Positions 1 through 7,723 of a DNA stretch of 37,846 bases are shown here, in pieces. The notes beneath the pieces were generated by a model, which did no database searches, was not told the DNA's origin, and saw only the letters and a program-made list of their open reading frames with translations. This DNA is from Hydrogenophaga sp. GTDB taxonomy: Bacteria; Pseudomonadota; Gammaproteobacteria; Burkholderiales; Burkholderiaceae_C. Within the stretch, counting starts at the first letter, position 1. Every line of letters begins with the position of its first letter. The translations under genes and the position numbers were made by a program. The DNA lies in NCBI RefSeq assembly GCF_018780075.1, contig NZ_JADMKB010000031.1, forward strand, positions 1 through 37,846, in the 5' to 3' direction.

Positions 1-163
1 CGTCGGCGCGGTCCAGCACGTTGGGCACGATCAGCGCGGCCAGCACGCCGATGATCACCAGAACGACCATCAGTTCGATCAGCGTGAAGCCGCGTTGAAA
101 GCGCTGACGCAGACGGGCGGAGGGGGAGGGTGTGGGTGCCGTGGTGGCAGTGAGGAGGTTCAA
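1..163 (-). CDS. gspG: Type II secretion major pseudopilin GspG, N-terminal part (runs off the window)
   Basis: Only the first 54 codons are present; the gene continues beyond base 1. The protein carries a class III prepilin signature: a basic leader ending in RG, then FTLIELMVVLVIIGVLAAL. Prepilin peptidase would cut between G25 and F26, and the conserved mature Glu5 is E30. The following IVPNVLDRAD resembles the GspG-specific segment after the hydrophobic helix, which favours GspG over GspH/I/J. There is no in-frame ATG in the leader, so I place the start at a TTG at 163; a GGGAG ribosome site lies six bases upstream. GspG forms the periplasmic pseudopilus of the type II secretion machine. 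It is divergent from gspC, as expected of a gsp cluster. Confidence 0.85.
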   Translation of the reverse strand, partial: MNLLTATTAPTPSPSARLRQRFQRGFTLIELMVVLVIIGVLAALIVPNVLDRAD

Positions 164-271
164 ATCGGGCTCCCGGAAACACGTTGGACAGGCCTGGGTG
201 GCGCTGTGGTCAGACGGGCGGAAGACCTGCGACGCAGGGCTTTCGCCAAGACGGTGGATCATAATGCGCCC

Positions 272-769
272 ATGCTGAAGCAGCCCTTTTCCGCGCGACT
301 GAACAACCGCTTTTCCACCCTGGCGTTGCCGGCGTCCGGGCGCGCCTGGCCCGCGCTGGCCGCGGGGGTGCTCTGGCTGGCGGCGGGTCTGTGCGCGGGT
401 TACTGGTTGTTGCAATTCTGGGGCCGTGGGCCGCTGATCCCGGTGGCCGCGATCGCCGGCAACCCCATCCAGGCGGACGCGGCGTCGGTGGCACGGGCGC
501 TCGGCGCCCCGCCCGAGGTGCAGGCGGCGGCGGCCGTGGCACCGCCCGTGTCGTCCCGGTTTCGTTTGATCGGTCTGGTGAGCCAGCCGGGGCAACGCGG
601 CGCGGCGCTGATCGCCGTGGACGGGCAGCCACCACGGCCCATCACGATCGGTTCGGTGGTGGACGGCGAGCTCGTGTTGTTGTCTGTCGGGCCGCGCGTG
701 GCCCGGCTGGGGTCCGCCCGCGAGGGCACCGCTTCAATGGAACTGAGCCTGCCCGAGACGCCGGAATGA
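272..769 (+). CDS. gspC: Type II secretion inner-membrane protein GspC (short form)
   Basis: The 165-residue product has a basic cytoplasmic start, one transmembrane helix at about residues 26-50, a short Ala/Pro-rich periplasmic linker and a homology-region (HR) domain at about residues 95-150 (FRLIGLVSQPGQRGAALIAV and the following ITIGSVVDG). The HR domain of GspC is known to contact the N0 domain of the outer-membrane secretin GspD. There is no PDZ or coiled-coil domain after it, so this is a short GspC. The open frame extends upstream to 95, but the ATG at 272 places the basic segment and helix normally. No ribosome site precedes it; a CATAAT hexamer ends six bases upstream, so a leaderless mRNA is possible. 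gspD is not in the window; the next gene is unrelated. Confidence 0.75.
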   Translation: MLKQPFSARLNNRFSTLALPASGRAWPALAAGVLWLAAGLCAGYWLLQFWGRGPLIPVAAIAGNPIQADAASVARALGAPPEVQAAAAVAPPVSSRFRLIGLVSQPGQRGAALIAVDGQPPRPITIGSVVDGELVLLSVGPRVARLGSAREGTASMELSLPETPE

Positions 770-806
770 CACTGCGGCCGATGCGCCACCGCACAGAGGT
801 TCTGAC

Positions 807-2741
807 ATGAGCCCGTCCCGCTTTCCCACGAACCCGCCGCCGCCGGACGCCCCCCTCAAGCCGTCCGGCAGCCTGCTGGGACAGTTGTGTGACGAGTTGC
901 AACGTCACCCGCCCTTTGACGAAATGGACCCGCTGCACGTGCGGGCGTTTGTCGAGGCCTCGCGACAGGCTTACTTCGCCCCTGGCGATGCGCTGATCAA
1001 GCCCGAAGACGGCGTGGCCAGCGAGCTGTTCTTCATCCGGCGCGGCGCGGTGTTGGGCAAACGGGGCCTCTCGGACGTGTCGGGCGGCGCCTTCCAGTAC
1101 GAAGCGGGCGACCTGTTCCCGATCAGCGCCGTGCTGGCGCAGCGCGCCACGACCACGTCGTACCACGCCACCGAGGACACCTTTGCGCTGCGCCTGCCGG
1201 CCGATCAGATGCAGGCGCTGGCCGAGCGCAGCCACGTGTTTGCCGACTTCCTGAACCGCCGCATCCTGCGCTTTCTGGACCTCTCGCGCGCGGCGCTGCA
1301 ATCGGCCTACGCGTCGCGGGTGTTGTCCGAGCAGTCGATGGAGACGCCGCTGGAGCGGCTGTGCCACCGAGCACCCGTGACCTGCGGGCCACAGGCGCCC
1401 TTGCAGGACGCGCTGGAACAGATGCACCGCCTGCGCATCGGCTCGATGCTGGTGGTGGACGCCGAGGAGCGTCCGATCGGCATCCTCACGCGCTTCGACG
1501 TCCTCGGCCGCGTCACCCTGGCGCGCCTGCCGCTGGACACGCCCATGTCCGAGGTGATGGTGCAGCCGGTGCACAGCCTGGGCGCCGAGCGCACGGCGCA
1601 GGAGGCCGCGCTGCTGATGTCGGCCCAGGGCATCCGCCATGTGCCCGTCACGCGGCAGGGGCGCGCGGTGGGCATGGTTTCCGAGCGCGACCTGTACGCC
1701 CTGCAGCGCCTGAGCCTCAACCAGGTCAGCGACCACATCCGGCACGCCCCGGACGTGACGGCGCTGCGGTCGGCCGCCGACGACATCCGCCGTTTCGCGC
1801 GCAGCCTGCTGGGGCAGGGCGTGCAGGCCCACCAGCTGACCCAGCTCATCAGCCACCTCAACGACGTGCTGACCGCGCGCCTGGTGGCCATCAAGGCCGC
1901 CGAACATGGCCTGGACACGCAGCAGTTCTGCTGGATCGCGCTGGGCTCGGAAGGCCGCAGCGAACAGACCATCGCCACCGACCAGGACAACGCGCTGATC
2001 GTGGCCGAGCCGGAGGACAGCCATGCGCCCGACGCGCAGCGCCTGCTGGCTTTCGCCCTCGACGTCAACCGGGCGCTGGACGCATGCGGCTATCCCCTGT
2101 GCAAGGGCAACATCATGGCGAGCAACCCCGACTGTTGCCTGAGCCTGTCGCAATGGAAGCGGCGGTTCGCGCAATGGATCGACCACGGCTCGCCGCAGGA
2201 CCTGCTCAATGCCAGCATCTATTTCGACTTCCGCAGCCTCACCGGCCGGTCGGCCCTGGCCGACGAACTGCGCGCTTTTGTCGTCGAACGCGCGGCCACC
2301 AACCCACGTTTCGCGCGCCAGCTCGCGATCAATGGCCTGGAACAGTCGCCGCCGCTGAACTGGCGCGGGCAGATCGACACCACCGCCGTCCATGGCCGCG
2401 CCACGCTGGACCTGAAGCTGCAGGGCACCGCCATCCTGGTGGATGTGGCGCGCCTGTACGCGCTGGCGCGCGGCGTTCCCGCCACCAGCACCCGGGAGCG
2501 TTTCGAGGCTGTGGGGCCCTTGCTGGGCGTGCCGGAGCATGAACACGCTTCGTGGGTCGCGGGCTTCGAGTTCCTGCAGATGCTGCGCTTGCGGGCGCAG
2601 CTGGACGGCAGCACCGTGGGCGACAACCCCAATCGCGTCGCGGTGGATGCGCTCAACGACATCGACCGCCGCATCCTGCGCGAAACATTGCGGGTGGTGC
2701 GCAGCCTGCAGCAGCGGGTGCAGCTCGACTACCAGCGATGA
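807..2741 (+). CDS. cNMP-binding / CBS / DUF294 nucleotidyltransferase-like signalling protein
   Basis: The 644-residue protein has no signal peptide. It reads as a cyclic-nucleotide-binding-type beta-roll (about 38-158), paired CBS domains (about 185-240 and 245-300; ligand-sensing modules for adenylates), then a DUF294 nucleotidyltransferase-like domain with the motif GSEGRSEQ at 380-387 and DQD at 392-394, and an alpha-helical DUF294 C-terminal domain. This is the known architecture of predicted signal-transduction proteins often found beside acetate/solute symporters in proteobacteria; the exact output is not established. The start at 807 has AGAGG upstream. Its stop codon overlaps the ATG of the exonuclease gene (ATGA at 2738-2741), so the two are probably translated together. 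Domain assignments are confident; the biochemical role is not. Confidence 0.9.
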   Translation: MSPSRFPTNPPPPDAPLKPSGSLLGQLCDELQRHPPFDEMDPLHVRAFVEASRQAYFAPGDALIKPEDGVASELFFIRRGAVLGKRGLSDVSGGAFQYEAGDLFPISAVLAQRATTTSYHATEDTFALRLPADQMQALAERSHVFADFLNRRILRFLDLSRAALQSAYASRVLSEQSMETPLERLCHRAPVTCGPQAPLQDALEQMHRLRIGSMLVVDAEERPIGILTRFDVLGRVTLARLPLDTPMSEVMVQPVHSLGAERTAQEAALLMSAQGIRHVPVTRQGRAVGMVSERDLYALQRLSLNQVSDHIRHAPDVTALRSAADDIRRFARSLLGQGVQAHQLTQLISHLNDVLTARLVAIKAAEHGLDTQQFCWIALGSEGRSEQTIATDQDNALIVAEPEDSHAPDAQRLLAFALDVNRALDACGYPLCKGNIMASNPDCCLSLSQWKRRFAQWIDHGSPQDLLNASIYFDFRSLTGRSALADELRAFVVERAATNPRFARQLAINGLEQSPPLNWRGQIDTTAVHGRATLDLKLQGTAILVDVARLYALARGVPATSTRERFEAVGPLLGVPEHEHASWVAGFEFLQMLRLRAQLDGSTVGDNPNRVAVDALNDIDRRILRETLRVVRSLQQRVQLDYQR

Positions 2742-3406
2742 TCGGCGTGCTGGATCAGGTCAGGTCCTGGTGGGGCGGGGTCGGCGCCGCTCCCTCCCAG
2801 GACACCCCGGTGGAACGCTGGGTGGTCGTGGATGTCGAAACCAGTGGTCTCGATGCGTCCAGCGACCACCTGCTGGCCATCGCGGCGCTGGGGTTGAGCG
2901 TGGACTGGCGGCGCCAGCGCCTGGACATCGTGCTCGGGGACAGCTTCGAGGTGGTGTTGCAGCAGCAGGCAAGGAGCACCGACCGCGACAACATCTTGCT
3001 GCACGGCATTGGCGAGCAGCAACAGCGCGACGGTATGGCGCCCGGGCAAGCCCTTCAAGCCTTCGCCGATTTCATCCAGTCGGCGCCCTTGCTGGCTTTT
3101 CACAGCGCCTTCGACGCCACGATGCTGGACCGCCATTGCGGGCAACACCTGGGACGGCGCCTGCCCAATGAATGGGTGGACATCGAGGACCTGTGCGCGG
3201 TGACGCACGAAGGGGTGCGCGCACGTTCACTGGACGAGTGGATGGCGCATTTCGGCATTCGATGTCTGGCGCGTCACCAGGCCTCGGCCGACGCGCTGGC
3301 GGAGGGCGAACTGTTGTTGCAGATCTGGCCGCGCATGGCACCGCAGTGCGCGCGGTGGCGCGACGTCGTGGCGCTCGCGGGCCACCGACGCTGGCTGGGC
3401 GCCTAG
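2738..3406 (+). CDS. DnaQ-like 3'-5' exonuclease (DEDDh family)
   Basis: The 222-residue protein has the three exonuclease motifs: ExoI VVVDVETSG (D32, E34), ExoII around AFHSAFDATMLD in the middle, and ExoIII with HQASADALAEG near the C terminus (H and D five residues apart, the DEDDh pattern). Fold and motifs match the DNA polymerase III epsilon proofreading family, but the protein lacks an obvious polymerase-binding tail and is encoded with a CBS/DUF294 gene, so it is more likely a stand-alone nuclease than the replicative epsilon subunit. The start overlaps the upstream stop codon by four bases, indicating translational coupling. Its stop overlaps that of the convergent cobT-like gene within a shared CTAG. 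Confidence 0.88.
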   Translation: MIGVLDQVRSWWGGVGAAPSQDTPVERWVVVDVETSGLDASSDHLLAIAALGLSVDWRRQRLDIVLGDSFEVVLQQQARSTDRDNILLHGIGEQQQRDGMAPGQALQAFADFIQSAPLLAFHSAFDATMLDRHCGQHLGRRLPNEWVDIEDLCAVTHEGVRARSLDEWMAHFGIRCLARHQASADALAEGELLLQIWPRMAPQCARWRDVVALAGHRRWLGA

Positions 3407-4488
3407 CGTTCGAGCAGGCGCTGGGCGGCGAGCAGCAGCGGCCAGGCGAGCAGGGCCCCCGTGCCTTCGCTGGAGCGCAGCTCCATGTCGAGCAGGGGCT
3501 GGGCCTGCAGGTGGATCAGCAGCAGGCGATGTCCCGGCTCGGCCGAGCGGTGGGCAAACACCAGGTAGTCCGCCACCGCCGGCACCAGTGCGCGCGCCAG
3601 CAGGGCCGCGGCGCTGGCGACAAACCCGTCCACGATCACCACACGCCGTTCGCTGGCCGCCTGGAGCATCGCGCCGCAGAGCATGCCGATCTCGAACCCG
3701 CCCATGGCCGCGAGCACGTCCAACGGCGCGGTGGCCTTGCGGTGGCGGCTGGCGGCGGCGAACAGGCGCTCCAGCTTGCGCTGCGCCTGGACTTCGTCTT
3801 GCGCCTGGTCTTTGCCACAGGCGTCGGCCAGCGGCACACCACACAGGCGCGACAGCAGCTGCGCCGCGCTGGCGTTGCCGGCCACGCCGATGTTGCTCAG
3901 CCCCACCACGTTGCCGGGCAGGTGCCGCACCACGTCCATGCCGGCCTGCAGCGCCGAGCGCGCCTGCGCTGCCGACATCGCCTGGGCCAGCACCATGTTG
4001 CGAGTGCCGTAGCCGATCTTTCGCACCAGGAGGGGAACCTGCGATTCGGTGTTCGGTGGCAGCACGATGTGCGATGCGACGCCGGCGTCCACCAGCGTGA
4101 GGTCGACCCCGTGCATCGCGGCAAGCGCGTTGACCGGGCTGTGGCCGACGAGCATGTTCAGCACCCGTTGCCGTGTGGCTTCCTGCGGAGATGTCGACAC
4201 CCCTTCATCGGCCACGCCGTGGTCGGCCGCGAACACCACCAGTTGGGGGGATTCCAGGCGGAGGCCTTGCAGACCGTGGTGTCCGTCGCCCTGGATGCGG
4301 GCGAGTTGCATCGCCAGCGACGCCATGCGGCCCAGCGCATGCTCGGCCTCGTGCGGACTGGTCAGATGGTGCTGTACCGACAGATCCATCTCGGCGTTGG
4401 CCGTGGTCTCGACCGGCGGCCACAGGGGAGCGTCGGCCGCTTCGGCGCCAGGTTCGTTGACCGGTAGGGACGTGGGCCTGGAGTTCAT
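3403..4488 (-). CDS. cobT: CobT-like nicotinate-nucleotide--dimethylbenzimidazole phosphoribosyltransferase, divergent
   Basis: The 361-residue protein matches the CobT family, which makes alpha-ribazole phosphate for the lower ligand of cobamides. Visible family blocks are FAADHGVADEGVS (86-98), GGFEIGML (263-270), DGFVASAAALLA (287-298), HRSAEPGH (313-320) and EGTGALLA (341-348), the last carrying the catalytic Glu equivalent to Glu317 of the Salmonella enzyme. Two canonical blocks are altered: the N-terminal KPPGSLG loop reads SPHEAEHALG, and the GEMGIGNTT block reads GLSNIGVAGNAS (196-207), so the second conserved Glu (Glu174) is apparently Asn. The first 35 residues are Pro/Ala-rich and extra. 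The gene follows ilvA by 12 bases without a clear ribosome site. No other cobamide gene is in the window, so the substrate may differ from dimethylbenzimidazole. Confidence 0.8.
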   Translation of the reverse strand: MNSRPTSLPVNEPGAEAADAPLWPPVETTANAEMDLSVQHHLTSPHEAEHALGRMASLAMQLARIQGDGHHGLQGLRLESPQLVVFAADHGVADEGVSTSPQEATRQRVLNMLVGHSPVNALAAMHGVDLTLVDAGVASHIVLPPNTESQVPLLVRKIGYGTRNMVLAQAMSAAQARSALQAGMDVVRHLPGNVVGLSNIGVAGNASAAQLLSRLCGVPLADACGKDQAQDEVQAQRKLERLFAAASRHRKATAPLDVLAAMGGFEIGMLCGAMLQAASERRVVIVDGFVASAAALLARALVPAVADYLVFAHRSAEPGHRLLLIHLQAQPLLDMELRSSEGTGALLAWPLLLAAQRLLER

Positions 4489-4500
4489 GGCGTCAGGAGG

Positions 4501-6105
4501 TCAACTTTTGAGAAAGAGACGGTACACCGGATTGTGGGTCTCTTCCACGAACGGATAGCCCAGCGTGTCGAGGAATTTGGCGAAGGCCTTGTCGTCTTTG
4601 GGCGGCACCTGCAGGCCCACCAGGATGCGCCCGTAGTCCGCGCCCTGGTTGCGGTAGTGAAACAGGCTGATGTTCCAGCCGGGACGCATCAGGCTGAGGA
4701 ATTTCAGCAGTGCGCCCGGGCGCTCGGGGAAGACAAAGCGCAACAGGCGCTCTTCCTGCGCCAGCGGCGAATGCCCGCCCACCATGTGGCGGATGTGTTC
4801 CTTGGCAAGGTCGTCGTGCGTGAGGTCCAGCGCGTCAAAGCCCTGGCGCTTGAACAGACCGGCGATCTTTTTGGACTCGCCCGGGCCTTGCGTGGTCAGG
4901 CCCACAAACACATGGGCCATCTGTGCGTTGCCAATCCGGTAGTTGAACTCGGTGACATTGCGTGGTCCGCCCGGCAACCCGCCGATGGTCTCCAGGAAAC
5001 GCTTGAAACTGCCACGCTCTTCGGGAATGGTCACGGCGAACAGCGCCTCGCGCTCTTCGCCCACTTCCGCGCGTTCGGCCACGAAGCGCAAACGGTCGAA
5101 GTTCATGTTGGCGCCGCAGAGGATGGCCGCGTAGGTTTCGCCCTTGGTCTTGTGCGTCGCGACGTACTGCTTGATCGCCGCCACCGCCAGTGCACCGGAA
5201 GGCTCCACGATGCTGCGCGTGTCGACAAAGATGTCTTTGATCGCGGCGCAGACCGCGTCGGTGTCGACCACCACGAACTCGTCCACCAGTCCGCTGGCGA
5301 TGCGGAAGGTCTCCTCGCCCACCAGTTTGACCGCCGTGCCGTCGGCAAACAGGCCGACATCGTTCAGGGTCACGCGCTCGCCGGCTTTGACCGACTGCAG
5401 CATGGCATCGGAGTCCACCGTTTGCACGCCGATCACCTTGATCTCGGGGCGCACGGCCTTGATGTAGTTCGCCACGCCAGAGACCAGACCGCCGCCACCG
5501 ATGGCCACGAACACCGCATCCAGGTGGTCCGATCCCAGGCTTTGCAACTGGCGCAGGATCTCCATCGCGATCGTGCCTTGTCCAGCGATCACATCCGGGT
5601 CGTCAAAGGGGTGGACGAAAGTGAGTCCCTGCTTTTTCTGCAGTCCGGCGGCGTGGGTGTAGGCATCGGAATAGCTGTCGCCATGCAGCACCACATCACC
5701 GCCCAGCGCACGCACGGCATCCACTTTCACTTGCGGCGTGGTGGTCGGCATGACGATGACCGCACGCGTGCCCAGCTTGCGGGCGCCGAGGGCCACACCT
5801 TGGGCGTGGTTGCCCGCCGAGGCGCAGATCACCCCCTTGTTCAGCTGCTCCGGGGTCAGGTGCGCCATCTTGTTGTACGCGCCGCGCAGCTTGAAGCTGA
5901 ACACCGGTTGCTGGTCTTCGCGTTTGAGCAGCACCTTGTTGTGCAGCCGCCGACTGAGGTTTTTAGCCGGCTCCAGCGCGGACTCCACCGCGACGTCGTA
6001 CACGCGGGCGGTCAGGATCTTTTTGAGGTAGTCGGCCGGACTCAACGGGGTCGTCTGGGGGGCAGCTTGAGCGAGGGGGGCGGTTTTGGGGGGGCGTGAT
6101 GTCAT
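4501..6105 (-). CDS. ilvA: Threonine ammonia-lyase (biosynthetic threonine dehydratase)
   Basis: The 534-residue protein is full length for biosynthetic IlvA, which deaminates L-threonine to 2-oxobutanoate, the first committed step to isoleucine. SFKLRGAYN holds the PLP lysine (K72); CASAGNHAQGVA and a glycine-rich AIGGGGLVSG loop are the other fold type II PLP motifs. After about residue 340 come two ACT-like regulatory domains (for example ALFAVTIPEERGSFKRFLE, then LLRFVFPERPGALLKFLSL), the family's site of isoleucine/valine allosteric control. I start at 6105: AGGA lies seven bases upstream, and the open frame above it would pass through the terminator hairpin at 6148-6183. cobT follows directly. 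Expression may be governed by the leader or sRNA described at 6148-6260. Confidence 0.96.
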   Translation of the reverse strand: MTSRPPKTAPLAQAAPQTTPLSPADYLKKILTARVYDVAVESALEPAKNLSRRLHNKVLLKREDQQPVFSFKLRGAYNKMAHLTPEQLNKGVICASAGNHAQGVALGARKLGTRAVIVMPTTTPQVKVDAVRALGGDVVLHGDSYSDAYTHAAGLQKKQGLTFVHPFDDPDVIAGQGTIAMEILRQLQSLGSDHLDAVFVAIGGGGLVSGVANYIKAVRPEIKVIGVQTVDSDAMLQSVKAGERVTLNDVGLFADGTAVKLVGEETFRIASGLVDEFVVVDTDAVCAAIKDIFVDTRSIVEPSGALAVAAIKQYVATHKTKGETYAAILCGANMNFDRLRFVAERAEVGEEREALFAVTIPEERGSFKRFLETIGGLPGGPRNVTEFNYRIGNAQMAHVFVGLTTQGPGESKKIAGLFKRQGFDALDLTHDDLAKEHIRHMVGGHSPLAQEERLLRFVFPERPGALLKFLSLMRPGWNISLFHYRNQGADYGRILVGLQVPPKDDKAFAKFLDTLGYPFVEETHNPVYRLFLKS

Positions 6106-6147
6106 GGTTTTTCCTGGCCAATGATCATAGCGAGCCCCCTGGCAAGC

Positions 6148-6183
6148 AAAAAAAACCCGGACTGGCAGAACCGGTCCGGGTTT
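6148..6183 (-). terminator. Intrinsic terminator upstream of ilvA (minus strand)
   Basis: Read on the minus strand, an AACCCGGAC / GTCCGGGTT stem (6154-6162 with 6074-type partner at 6174-6182) is followed directly by eight T residues (complement of the A run 6148-6155). The stem has nine GC-rich pairs extended by A-T pairs, with an inner GG/CC pairing around CAGAA. It lies 43 bases before the ilvA ATG and after the promoter at 6233-6260. It does not serve osmC, which starts on the other strand further right. Confidence 0.85.
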
Positions 6184-6226
6184 AAATCCACCCGTGGAGG
6201 GCAGAGGAGACAACCTTCAATACAAT
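6148..6226 (-). ncRNA. Candidate 79-nt small RNA (or attenuated ilvA leader) with anti-Shine-Dalgarno stretch
   Basis: A minus-strand promoter (TATACT at 6233-6238) predicts a transcript starting at the A at 6226 and ending at the intrinsic terminator near 6148. The RNA has an unstructured pyrimidine-rich 5' part containing UUGUCUCCUCUGCCCUCC (6213-6196), which includes UCUCCUC, complementary to a Shine-Dalgarno sequence; then a small UCCA-CGGG-UGGA hairpin and the terminator stem. There is no ATG and no plausible leader peptide in it. The layout (strong promoter, exposed CU-rich segment, Rho-independent end) is typical of trans-acting sRNAs. Because ilvA begins 43 bases past the terminator on the same strand, transcription attenuation of ilvA is the alternative. 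I did not identify an Rfam family; a betaproteobacterial sRNA with an anti-SD motif is the closest idea. Confidence 0.55.
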
Positions 6227-6232
6227 GCCGCC

Positions 6233-6260
6233 AGTATACCGATGGGATGCTGCAATGCAA
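6233..6260 (-). promoter_or_regulatory. Sigma70-type promoter for the 6148-6226 transcript
   Basis: On the minus strand: TTGCAT (-35, 6255-6260), 16-base spacer, TATACT (-10, 6233-6238). The expected start is the A at 6226, seven bases past the -10 box. This is the closest match to the sigma70 consensus that I found in the window. It lies between divergent osmC and ilvA. Confidence 0.65.
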
Positions 6261-6338
6261 CATGTGTTGCTGCGTTTTTGCTACTTTTTAGAGAGCTGAC
6301 TCTTCAGCTCGTCAAATTCATCACGCCTGGACACCGAC

Positions 6339-6788
6339 ATGGAATGCACAGTGACCTGGACCGGCGGTGCCGGCACCCGCTCCCACATGGGTTTTGTCGC
6401 CGAGACCGGCAGCGGCCACGTGCTCGCCATGGACGGTGCTCCGGACGCCAGCAAGCCTGAGAACGGTGGCGCCAACCTCGCGGCCCGACCCATGGAAACC
6501 GTGCTTGCCGGCACCGGCGGGTGCACTGCCTACGACGTGGTGTTGATTCTTAAGCGCGGACGGCACAAGGTGCTGGGCTGCAGCGTCAAGCTCACCACCG
6601 AGCGTGCGGACACCGATCCCAAGGTCTTCACCAAGATTCACATGCATTTCACCGTGACCGGCAAAGGCATTCCACCCGCAGCGGTGGAGCGGGCCATTGC
6701 CATGAGCCACGACAAGTACTGCTCAGCCAGCATCATGCTGGGCAAAACTGCCGAGATCACAACCGGGTTCGAGGTGATCGAGGCCTGA
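6339..6788 (+). CDS. OsmC family protein, YhfA-like
   Basis: The 149-residue protein is a complete small OsmC/Ohr-fold protein. The two family cysteines are C62 in AGTGGCTAYD and C128 in SHDKYCSAS. Gene length, the early MDG element, the PMETVLAG segment and the FTVTGK strand resemble E. coli YhfA more than peroxidase OsmC or Ohr. OsmC and Ohr reduce organic hydroperoxides with this Cys pair; for YhfA-type members the substrate is not established, so I name only the family. The ATG at 6339 begins the conserved first strand (CTVTWTGG). It is divergent from ilvA and convergent with coq7, and stands alone as a transcription unit. Confidence 0.9.
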   Translation: MECTVTWTGGAGTRSHMGFVAETGSGHVLAMDGAPDASKPENGGANLAARPMETVLAGTGGCTAYDVVLILKRGRHKVLGCSVKLTTERADTDPKVFTKIHMHFTVTGKGIPPAAVERAIAMSHDKYCSASIMLGKTAEITTGFEVIEA

Positions 6789-6804
6789 GCGCACCCTGTG
6801 TCGC

Positions 6805-7452
6805 TCAGATGCGGTGGGCCACCGTGGTCATCACGCGGGCGGCCAGTTTCATCAGTCCTTTGACCGGTGCGGGCAGCTCGGTCGCCCCGGCATGTTGCGC
6901 TTCGCGCGCGTGACGCGCTTCATCGGCTTTCATTTGTGAAACGATGGCTCGGGACGCCAGATCACCTTTGGGCAACCGATCCATGTGGCTGGCCAAATGG
7001 GCCTCCACCTGCCGCTCCGTTTCCACCACGAAACCCAAACTCACGGCCGGGCCAAATCGACCCGCCAACAACCCCATGCCGAAAGCACCCGCGTACCACA
7101 GCGGATTGAGCAGGGAAGGGCGCGCGTCCAGCTCGTCCAGCCGCTCCCTGGTCCAGGCCAGGTGGTCGGTTTCCTCGCGGCCAGCGGCTTCAAGTTGTTG
7201 GGCCAGGGCTTCTTGGCTTCCTGAAGATCCTGCACGGCGTCGACGGGCGGCCAAAGCCTGGGCGGTGTAGAGCGCCTGTGCGCAGACTTCGCCAACATGG
7301 TTCACCCGCATGAGTGCGCCAGACAGTTGACGGTCTTCGGCGGAAAGTGGTCCCGTGGCGTGTTCGGGCAATGTGGCGCAAGCGCGAGCAGCGCGCGGCT
7401 GAGCGAAAAGGGTTCGCAGAGCCGAGTCTGCGGCGGTCAACAGCGTGTCCAT
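6805..7452 (-). CDS. coq7: Demethoxyubiquinone hydroxylase Coq7 (2-nonaprenyl-3-methyl-6-methoxy-1,4-benzoquinol hydroxylase)
   Basis: The 215-residue protein is a carboxylate-bridged di-iron hydroxylase that performs the last ring hydroxylation of aerobic ubiquinone synthesis at the inner membrane. Iron-ligand motifs are visible: E55 in [13 protein letters not shown], ExxH at E94-H97 (REETDHLAW), a central Glu in [12 protein letters not shown], and ExxH at E178-H181 (KADEARHA). The hydrophobic segment [15 protein letters not shown] (about 120-134) is the usual membrane-contact region. I start at 7452: AGAAGG lies about eleven bases upstream and the family N terminus begins here; the open frame above it has no family similarity. 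Many betaproteobacteria use Coq7 in place of UbiF. It is convergent with osmC. Confidence 0.95.
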   Translation of the reverse strand: MDTLLTAADSALRTLFAQPRAARACATLPEHATGPLSAEDRQLSGALMRVNHVGEVCAQALYTAQALAARRRRAGSSGSQEALAQQLEAAGREETDHLAWTRERLDELDARPSLLNPLWYAGAFGMGLLAGRFGPAVSLGFVVETERQVEAHLASHMDRLPKGDLASRAIVSQMKADEARHAREAQHAGATELPAPVKGLMKLAARVMTTVAHRI

Positions 7453-7723
7453 ACCGTGGGTGTGCCTTCTTCTTGGGGTCCAGATGGGAGGACGTGGGAA
7501 CGAGACCTGATTTTGCTCCACACGGCTTTCTGACGCCGGGTGTACTTCAGTCGTAAGGGATTGCCCTAAGAGGGCGATGGTTGTGTTGCCCGAGTGCGAC
7601 AAGGCCTCTGGAAAGCTTTGCGCACCCAGCGACCTTCTGGTGCAATCGTTCAACTTCCAGCAACGGAGGTTGGCTCGGAGGCTCAGACTTCCAGCCTATT
7701 TTTTAACCTTGGAGATACCCTCA

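Noticed and set aside
642..2546. A 634-codon open frame opposite the CBS/DUF294 gene
   Set aside because: No family motif, very high Arg/His/Gln, and the plus-strand gene has a complete domain series.
3172..4467. A long plus-strand open frame opposite cobT
   Set aside because: It is antisense to the CobT-like gene and reads as His/Arg-rich low-complexity sequence.
6106..6213. An ilvA start further upstream
   Set aside because: That reading would cover the terminator hairpin, and the added residues show no family similarity.
7453..7653. An N-terminal extension of coq7
   Set aside because: The extra 67 residues have no similarity to Coq7, and the ATG at 7452 has AGAAGG upstream.
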